From: Roseiconus lacunae
GTDB lineage: Bacteria; Planctomycetota; Planctomycetia; Pirellulales; Pirellulaceae
Direction: 5' to 3'
DNA length: 64,000 bases
Assembly: GCF_008312935.1 (NCBI RefSeq)
Contig: NZ_VSZO01000022.1
Coordinates: 123,542 to 187,541, forward strand
Positions 51,433-61,100 of the stretch are shown here, piece by piece. The notes beneath the pieces are model-generated. The model saw only the letters and a list, made by a program, of their open reading frames with translations, ran no database searches and was not told the origin of the DNA. A program made the translations under genes and the position numbers. Each line of letters starts with the position of its first letter. The stretch's first letter is position 1.

Positions 51433-52125
51433 TCAGTTAATTCGTACTGCCGAAACACGGGTCCTCGATCTGCAAACCATGGTTCCAATCACAACGGATA
51501 TAACAAGCAAGCCCAACACCTGCGGTTCTGGAATTGCCACGATACGTATGGATGACTGAGCAATCGTGGCGTTGTAGATCGATTCGAATTGTTCTACGGG
51601 CGTAGGCATCAATTGGGGACCATCCAAAATCAAGGCATCCGCATCTACTTTAACTTGCAAATCGCCAGCGAAGCTAGCTGAGGTCATCACGCTTACTCTC
51701 GCAACCCGGTCGTTACGTCCCAATACAACGTCCACACCGGCCAAATCGAGGTCTGCCACACTCACACGCTGAACGGTTGAACTTTCGATGTCCGTTCCGA
51801 ACCCAAAAAAATCCTCGGACGGAAAAACATATCCGGTATGAGTGGCCCAGGGTGTGACTACGGAAACAGAGTAATCAATTCCCGCTTGCCCTTGATCACT
51901 GGAAAGAAAGAGATCAACCTGATACGCAGACAAAGCCGTCATCTCAGGAAAGATCACATTGAACTCAAAAGTTCCTCCAGGCCTATAGGTTTCGGGAACG
52001 TTCAGTAATCGCACCGGCGCAGCGACGACCGAAGCCGTCCAGATGGCTGACACGCTGAACAAGACGACTAATTTGATTGAAAATACGTCGTTAAAAATTC
52101 GATTTGGCTCACTGAGATTATTCAT
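51433..52125 (-). CDS. PEP-CTERM protein with cohesin-like beta-sandwich
   Basis: 230 residues, signal peptide (SIKLVVLFSVSAIWTASVVA). The C-terminus is a PEP-CTERM sorting signal: VAIPEPQVLGLLVISVVIGT then a basic tail (CRSRTR). That predicts processing and anchoring by an exosortase. The ~150-residue mature domain (YRPGGTFEFNVIFPEMTAL, SAYQVDLFLSSDQGQAG, ARVSVMTSASFAGDLQVKVD, ALILDG) has the strand order of cohesin or PEP-CTERM beta-sandwiches. It is the last gene of an operon whose upstream gene encodes a dockerin-containing giant protein; their coding regions overlap by four bases (ATGA at 52122-52125). Confidence 0.82.
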   Translation of the reverse strand: MNNLSEPNRIFNDVFSIKLVVLFSVSAIWTASVVAAPVRLLNVPETYRPGGTFEFNVIFPEMTALSAYQVDLFLSSDQGQAGIDYSVSVVTPWATHTGYVFPSEDFFGFGTDIESSTVQRVSVADLDLAGVDVVLGRNDRVARVSVMTSASFAGDLQVKVDADALILDGPQLMPTPVEQFESIYNATIAQSSIRIVAIPEPQVLGLLVISVVIGTMVCRSRTRVSAVRIN

Positions 52126-55100
52126 TGTGTTGCGGAATCGTTGGCAAGGATTGTCAGTATCTCGTCTTCGAGGTCATCGCCTACTTGTTCGGTACTCGGT
52201 AGCGTTTTCAGTAGATCGAACATTGCAGTGGCTTCTCTGTGATCGTTCGCAGCAGCAGATCCAAGATTGGAATCGTTGTCCGCCGCACTCATTCTGGCCA
52301 GCTGGTTGATGACGAATAACGCATCGACCGGAGAAACTTGACCATCACGATTGACGTCATAGACACCCGTTCTATCAATGGTGGATTCGCGATCCGACAT
52401 CACGCCGCTTTCTGATCTTGCGATCTGATTAATAACCGCGAGTGCATCCAGCGGTGAAATTTCACCATCGACTGTAACATCAAAGGGGGTCAACCGATCC
52501 GAAGGTATGGAAGCAGAACCTGCGGGCGTTATCCCTCGGTTCAATGCTCGAGCAACCAAGACACGATCACGAACGGTAATTCGGCCATCGCGATCCAGAT
52601 CCATGTTTTCGTTCCACTTGCTCGATGAAGGAGTTGCGCCCAACGACCCCAACACGACCGCCATGTCGGTCGGCCCGACGAATCCGTTGCCATCGGCGTC
52701 ACCGGCGAGTCGGTGGAACTCATAGCGGTAGGTGCCTCCTCCCGTACCGTCGCCGTCGCCATCGAGGGGGAAGCCCGCGACATCCGTGATCAGCGATGAA
52801 TCCAATTCAACGACATAGATCCCGTCCTCCAGTGAACTTGTGCTGCTCGCAAAGGAGTCCAACGACCAAATCAACAGCCCCCGGTCCATCGTCAAGTCGT
52901 ACTGATAACGGAATTGCGATTCGCTGATTTCGATTGATTTTGCTTCGTCCGTGTTGGCATTCATCCCTAAATGAGTCAACGTGAACGCGGAACTCATGAG
53001 TGAATCGGCGATCAAATCATCCAGGTTGGTTTGTCCTTCGAACTCAATCTCGATTCGGTCAACAAACGAACGCGCGGTCAGCACGCCTTGCACTCCCAAT
53101 GCATCGACCGCCGGACCTAGACGAGAAATTGTGGTTTGTGTATCGGGAGCAGAAGGTGGTGGTTCGACGTTGCCGGCCGAATCTCTGGCGACGCTGTAGA
53201 AACGGTATTCGGTATTCTCTTCGCCAACAAAAGTCGTCGAAGCCGCACTGAACGGTAGCGTTTCGAAATACTCAAACGGTGCCCCGGCGACCGAGACATA
53301 CAGATCGTACGCACTGATACCTGCTCCATCAACGTCGACGGCAATCCCCGGATCCGATCCGGTCACACCAATGACAAAGCTGGGCAGTGCTTGAGTTGCC
53401 GAAAGTGCGGACACGGCACTACTTGGCGAAGTCAGATCTGTGATCCAGTCAAATGCAAGTGTCCCGGTTGAGGTTAAACCGGATGCATTGGTGATCCCGT
53501 CCAAAGTGAGCAACAAATCGTAGCGGCCTTCAAGTTCGGTGAGACCGCCAAGCCCATCGATCGTGAACACTTTCGAATCGCTATCAGGTGTAATGGCAAC
53601 CTGTGCTCCGATCAACTCGACGCCGCCATTTCGTTTCAGTGATAGCGATGCGGTCGTCAAAGAACCTGCAACGATGGGGTCAACAAACCGAATCGTGAGA
53701 TCGCCAAGGGGCTGATTGGTGAACTGGCCCGGCAACCCATCGATGGAATCGATCGAAGGTGCAATGTCTCGAACGAACAGATCCTCGATAAAAGTATCGG
53801 CAACATTCCCCGCCGGATCGACCACACGGACTTGCAGCCGTTGACTACCCGAGGACGGAAATTCAATGGGGATCTCAAACGTGGTCCCTGTGATGGTCTT
53901 TCGAGCAAGCTCGGTATCGTTGGTGGTTGATCGGATCGAAATCGACAATCCTGGCTCTGCGAGGGTGCCGGTGACGGTCGCCTTTCGTGCATTGACTTGG
54001 CCGTTGACGACAGGACCGGTGAGAGTGCGTAATTCAAGGTTCGTTGCGGCGAGCGGCTTGTCCAAGTCAACCGTCCATGTCGCTGAAGTAGTTCCGATGC
54101 CTGCGTTGCCGGCCGGATCCATGATCCCGGCCGCAACGACAGACAAAGTGAAATCGGCGACTTGTGGATCCGAGACAAAGGCCTGTACCCAATTGAGACC
54201 TCGAACGCGAATGAGATTGTTGCCACGGTCCTCGAAGCTGACCCGAGCATCGCCTGCGATCAGGTTTTCGGGGGAACCGGATCGAACCAACGAAAGGTCG
54301 TCGACGTCCAGGGAACTCACGTCGATCGGTTCGCTAAACAACAGGTCGATCTGCTGCACCACAATATTGCGAGGGTTCGTCGGTGGCTGGACGACCTGGA
54401 TTAGCACGGGAGCAGTCGAATCCAACGTCCATTGTGCGATCGCACTACCGACCCCCTGAAGCCCTGCTGCATCCTGCACCCCTTCTGCGTCGATGGTCAA
54501 ACGATAGTCGGCGTCTGCCGAAGTCAAACGGCTAAGGTTTCCGATTCGGAACGTTCGCTCGCCGAGTTGTGCGACCGTGATTTCGTTATCGGCGACTTCT
54601 ACACCGTCGCGTGCGAGGGACAGGTCCGCCGCCGAGAAGCTTGACGCGTCGATTGTCTTGGAAAATTCAACGTCAATGGTGTTGGCAATGTCGTTCGTCA
54701 GCCCGGACGGAACTCCTGACAATCCAAGGATTGCCGGGGCCGTTTCGCCTTTGACCCAGCGGAACGACTCGGTACCCATTCCCGCGTTGCCAACCTGGTC
54801 GGTCAGTCCGGCCAGATTTACCGACAACTCATACACCGCATCATCACTGGTCATTCCGCCGAGTCCCGCGATGCGATAGGTATCGTTGCCTTGCGGACTG
54901 ATGGTCACATTAGCCAAATCGATCGCGACACCGTTTTTGGTCAAAGTAACATCGCCGGCATCGAAACTGGCTAGATCAAGCGTTTCATCAAATTGAACAT
55001 CGATAAGGTTGATCGCTTGTGTCGTCGGATTCGGATCAACGCCAGCAAAGCCTGCGATTTTCGGGCCGATAAGGTCGCCATTGGTGAACACAAACGTGTA

Positions 55101-58100
55101 GCTACCGGTGCTGTTGTAGTCCAGCAAATGAATGCTGTCTTCCAAGACCGGGCGCAAGCCGCCACCGACAAAGGTACGATCGGTTTGCCAGAAGTTTTCC
55201 AGCGGCAATTCGGTCCCATCGGAACGCAGCACCGACAGCAGGCTGAACTGCCCGTTGCCCGGATCATCCATCTTCAAGTAGGACCACCCATCGACCATTT
55301 CCGCCGTGACCGCGACACGCAAATCATCAATCACGGGCGGCGCGTCAACTGCCGTGGCGGTCCCTAAGCCAACTTCCACGACACTTCCATCGGACAAATA
55401 CAACGTATCGGGCAGGTCGCTCGGGTCGGGAAGATCGTTCACCAGGAAGTCCGGCAAACCGTCATCCCCGTCTACTTGCGCCGCATTGGCGACATGGATC
55501 AGTTCATGAATTTGAACATCCTTGATCAAGCTGAATCGGTTGTCGCCCAGCCCAGAAACATGTTCAAAGGTCGCGTTGTAGTCGACGAACAGCCCCTGCA
55601 ACGTCGACTCCATCTCCCATTCCGCGATCGCCAGTTCACCCGGCCCGACATCACCGAATCCGGCCGTCAACGAGCGCCGCTTCTCTTCCCCATTGACGCG
55701 AGTGCCCGTGATTTCGAAATCAATCAAGAGCCCTTTTTCGTTCTCAACGATTCGAGGCTGAGCCGATTCGATTCGCAAGTTTCGCGCCGCCCCACCGCCG
55801 TTGTTTTGAACTTGCACCGCCAACGTAAACGGCTCCGCTGATTCAACCTCCACCGTATGCGGATCGTCACTGATCACGTCTCGTTGGAGGAAATAGTCTA
55901 ACTGCAGTGATGCCTCTGGTTGCACGACAATCTCAGTTTCGTCTAACGAAACTGAGACTTGTTGACCGTTAATTGTGTAAGTAAGGCTTCCTCCAATTAG
56001 GTATGTCAAAGCTTCGGACTGAAGGTGATCCGAAAATGGCAATATTCTCCAACGAAATTCCATCGCGGAACCCGCCGGAACGGAGTTGCTGTCCACACCG
56101 CTCATGAAGATAGGTTCGATTAAGAACCTGTCGTTTGAAAGTTGAAGTTGATCATCGATGATCACGACATCAAAAGAGATATCAGAAACGATACTGTTTG
56201 TGTTATTCCTGAAGTGCAGGCTGCCCTCGTATGCCGTCCGTTGAGCCAACACGGTCTGGTCAACATTAATAGTAACACTCGCACAAGTCGCGGGTGTCGT
56301 CGAAAACGGTGCCAACGCAATCTGTGAGTCCTGGACTTGCTTTGCAGGAACACTTAAGGGCGACCAAACCCCAGAAAATGAAATGTCTTCTTTTGGGAAC
56401 AATAGAAACGGGCCAAATATGCTTTCTGGTGTGTACTCGTGCATTCGTTCGCGCTGAACGTATAATTCATATGCAGGGAATCCATCATGCGTACCCTGAA
56501 ACGATACCCGGGGAGGCGAGTTGCAATACTGTGTCACCAAAAAATTCACCGTGTAATTTATTGCCGGCGCAGCTAACGCAAGAGGATTCGATATGTCGCT
56601 GATCATGGTCACAAGTATCTGGTTTTCACTGATCCTAATCGCGTTGATTGATAGGCCGTCTTCGGATTCAGTCCGTTTGTTAATTGCGTTGCCTGGATTG
56701 TCATACCACCACCATGGTTTTCCATCGACGTGATCTCCTCCTGCATAAAGCGTTGACTCTCCTACATCTGGATCGTGCCACACAATTCCGGCCGGAAAAC
56801 GAGGGTCCACCGAAACAACTACTTGGTGTGAACCACGGTGGCTGCCAGCGGAGTAGGAAAACTCCGTGCGATTGTCTCCGCTAAAAGTCGTGTGTGGACC
56901 AATCCACGAAGGAAATGTCTCGGGGTTGTACACCAGTGGGGAAGGAATAAATGATCGGATTTTAAGATCGATAAGGTCGTAGCTGCATCCACATTCTTGG
57001 GGCCGATTGACAATCTCTACTGGAGTGACCCCTGGACCGCCTCTGGTCACAGCACCAGAGCGTATCACCCCAGATTTGCGAAGTGTGTTATCCGCTGCAC
57101 AGGTCCCACTAACATTGACGACAGCGATCGGGGCAGATCGCTGAACCGGTCCATCGCAAATGTAAGACCAAACTAACCGAGCCTCAATTTCACAGGGGAT
57201 TTCATCTGAACCAAATGTATTGTTGGCGGCGTGAACCAATGCACCAGCCTGTGGGCTGGTGCTGATTAACTCTTCATGAGAAACTCGTTTGACTAGAACT
57301 GGAACTTTGACTTCACTTTGCGCTGGTAGCACTCCGATGTTTCGGACCAGTGGGATAATTTTGTAGTATGGGTGATCGCCAAATTCAAAAGCCACATCTT
57401 CAGCCGCAATAAGCCCTGCATTTCGAATTGTGAAATCAAATTGTTTTTCCTGGCCAGTTATACTGAGTTCGTTGAGATCGATGTGCCCATCTATGGTAAC
57501 AACCGGTGCTGGAACATTGGTTTCGAAATCGGCGTCGATCGTGATTCGCGTGCGATCTTCGATCTCGATCTCCTCCACCGTCCAGGTGTACTCGACCAGG
57601 TTGCGTGAGATGAAGACTTGCTTTTCGTTCAGCTCGCCTGCTTCGATTCGGATGTTGTTTCGATAGGACTCGTGGTCGTCCGAGTTAACTTCCAGCGAGT
57701 ATGGGCCTTCGGGAACCCCGATGAACGTGACACGGCCTTCGGTATCGATTGACACTGTCGCTTCGCCTTCGGCTGCAGATGCGGCAAGGCTGGTACTTGC
57801 CGGCGCAGCTTGGTCAGAGGAAGCAATTACCACGCCTGTGAAGGGATCCAATAACCGGACCGTTGCCCCAGAAACGAGTGGCTTGTCTTCTGCAAAATAG
57901 AAGTACTCGTCCGTCACTGTGATCTGAACGTCACCTGTCCCTTCCGATACCGCGCGGAAGCTGAACGGCATCTCGAACTCGGAATCCACCCCTCGGACGA
58001 TCAGGCTGCCGTTGTAGGCGGTCAAACCCAAGTCACTCGGCGGAGTCAGCAACAAAGTGACAGGAGCCGACTCGCCAGGAGCTAGCTCCGGCAAGGTGTT

Positions 58101-61100
58101 GCCCGTGGCCAACTTCAACCAGTCGGCTCCGCCAGGTAATAAGACTTCCAACTCGCCGCTTGATTTGCCCCCGCCGTTGGTGACCGTGAATTCCACCACG
58201 GTCTGGTCGCCGACAAGCATGCTGGTCGAAAGCCGATTGGTGTTTGCGACCAATCTGGAAACAAGGGGCACGACGCGGACATCGATCGGAACAATGACGT
58301 CGGGGGCTTCGTTGCTGGAAATGCGAAGTTGAAACTGCGAATTACGAACCGACGAGTCCGAAGCTGAAACGCTATAGGTAACCTCAAGAGTTTCTAGGTC
58401 ATCAATCGTCGTCGCGTTACCAGCAGCGACCGCGGTCACTTGAAGGTTCGCTGCTGCATCAACTACCTCCACCGATAAACCGGTCAACGGAACATCGGCT
58501 AGATTGCGAAGCGTGATCGAACTTGATGTTGCTGCAGCCCCTTCCTTGACGGAAATCGCATTTGCTGGTGGTTCGGCTCGCATACCGACGAGTTGGAACA
58601 TGTCCTGGACCGCTGCGGTGTCTTCGCCTGGGTGCGCCGCGCCGACGGTGTAGGTGCCGCCTTCACCGGGGAGTGGATTGAAGGTCAATGAAAAATTGCC
58701 AGCCGCGTCCGTGATTGCTGGGAAGACACGCTTGGTGCCGCGGACCGAAAGATGAACGCTGACTTGCTTGAAGGCGGCAGGTGTCTGGTCCGTATTGGTC
58801 GCTGTTCCGGTCAACAAAACCGGAGTATCCGCCGGAGCCGTTTCGACTTCCGTGGAAACCGTTGCCGTGTACGCCGACTGAACGTCAATCGCACTGGCAA
58901 TGATGGCGGCGTTATTGGTCTCCAAACCTTCGGTGATCAATTGAGTCGAATCGGTTTGGACAACGATCCAGTACTGACCCGAACGGCTGGGCAATCGCAC
59001 CGGTACGGTCCGATCATAGGACTGGCCTTTTCCTAGCGGCCCCGTGTACGTGTATTGCCCCGCCAAAACATCGTTGCCGATTGCGGCGTCATCGGAAATG
59101 AAGACTCGCTGTGTCCAAATTCCATTGGCCGGTGCAAACCCGGTGTTCCGAATCGTCCACGAAACATCAATCGTTTCATTGGTTGTCGCGATCGATTTCG
59201 ACGGCGACAGGGCCACAACCTCCAAGTCGGGAAGTGTGCCATCGGCGACGACAATCGTGCCTGTGCCCGATAAAAAGCCATCGGCTAGAGCCGTGACAGT
59301 CACGACCTTGTCGCCGTCGATCACGCCATCTCGGATTCCAGAGACTTCAACACGGACGCTTTCCAGACCCGCGGGAATCACGATCGGTGATGTGATGACC
59401 AACTCCGAATCGTCATCGACTTGAACGTTCACCGTGACTTCTGAGGAAAGGTCTTCCGTGTTTCGATTCACCGTCATCCATGTCTTGCGACCCTCGGAGA
59501 CCGACAGTTGATCAAAGCTGACCGCCAACACGGCTCCGTCATCCTCCAGGATCGAGATCGATTTGCTTACCAACGTCGATTCGATCGGAGACTGTCCATT
59601 GGTTGGCAACGCTTGCGCCGTCACGTTGACGGTGCGATCACCACTGACCACCGCGTCATCGGAAATCGCAAAAACGAACTGCCCATAACTTTGACCTGCA
59701 GGAATGGTCACAAATTCTGGCAACGAAATTTGATCGGGATGCGATGCTTCTAATTGCACCACAACGGCAGTACTACTGACCGTCTCACGATAGACACGAC
59801 CGATCACCGACGGCCCGATCGATCCCTCCGACAGCGTACTCGGCATCTCGATCGTCAACGCAGGGATATCGCTCTCTTCGATCATCACAGATTCCGCGTC
59901 GCCGGTGTGACCATTCGCCGATACGGAAATTTGATGTGTTGTTTGTAACTCGATCAGTAAATCGTCGACGGCCGTGTAGGTGACTTCGACGGAGGACTGC
60001 CCTGCTGGCAAGGTCACGGTTGCCGGCCCATTCAGTTGAGCGAGATCACTGGACGCCAGGCGGATGATGACATCTTCCGTCGCGACGGCTCCCCGGGTGA
60101 TCGTGGCGGTGACTTCATCGCCTTCCGCGAGGGTCGTCGCAGAGAACACCAAGTCAAGGGTCGGAAAATCGTTGTTGATGACGGTCAGCGAATCGCTTGA
60201 CGATGGATAGCCGTCTGCCGTTGCCTGGATCGCAACCAATACATCGGCGTCAATGACCGACTCATCGATCGCTGCGACACTGAATCGGGTCGCATATTGT
60301 CCGGCAGCAATGGTGACGGTGGAAGGCAAGGAGAGCTGATCGGCAACCGACACATCCAACGAAACGGTCAGCGGCAAAGAGACATCGCCGTTCCGCGTGA
60401 TGGTTCCACGGACATGACTTCCACCCTCGGCGACTTCAGCCACTGGGAAATCCAGTTTCAATGACGCCGGAATATTCAACGTGCCTAGCGATGCAAACTG
60501 GTTCGCCTCGTCAGATTCAAAGACCGCATCACCAGAGTCGACTTCGATCATGAAGTGAACGTCTCCGTTAAGAGTTTGTCGCGGTAAACTGATGCTTTCA
60601 GTCCGAACAATGGCGTTCGCGGTAGGTGTCAGATCTCCGGAACGTGGAAAGCTCGCGATCAACTGGCGATTTTGCCCATCGGCGTGGTTCGACAAATAGA
60701 CTCGTTCGATCCAGGGACCTTCCGCGACGTCGTCTCCGATGTTGTCGACTTTCCAGGTAAGGTCGAACGATTGACCTGGAATCACCGATGATGGCAGGAC
60801 AATCTCGCTAGCAACCAGGTCCGGTAGCGGAGGGAGCGTTAGCTGGATCGGAACCGCTCGCACGTTGTCCTGTTCATTGGATTCCGTGACTCTACCAACT
60901 GAATCCGTTTGCACCAGGATGTAGAAATCGCCAGCAACGCTTTCAGATGTCAATGGGATTGATGTGGTCAGCAGCCCTGAGTATCGCCCATCGGGGTGAA
61001 TCTGGTTTCCTCCCGACAGAGCGAACGATCCAAGTAGTTGGTCGCCGCTATCCAAATTCGAATCAGCAGACAGCCAAACGCGATCTGAGACTTCACCACT

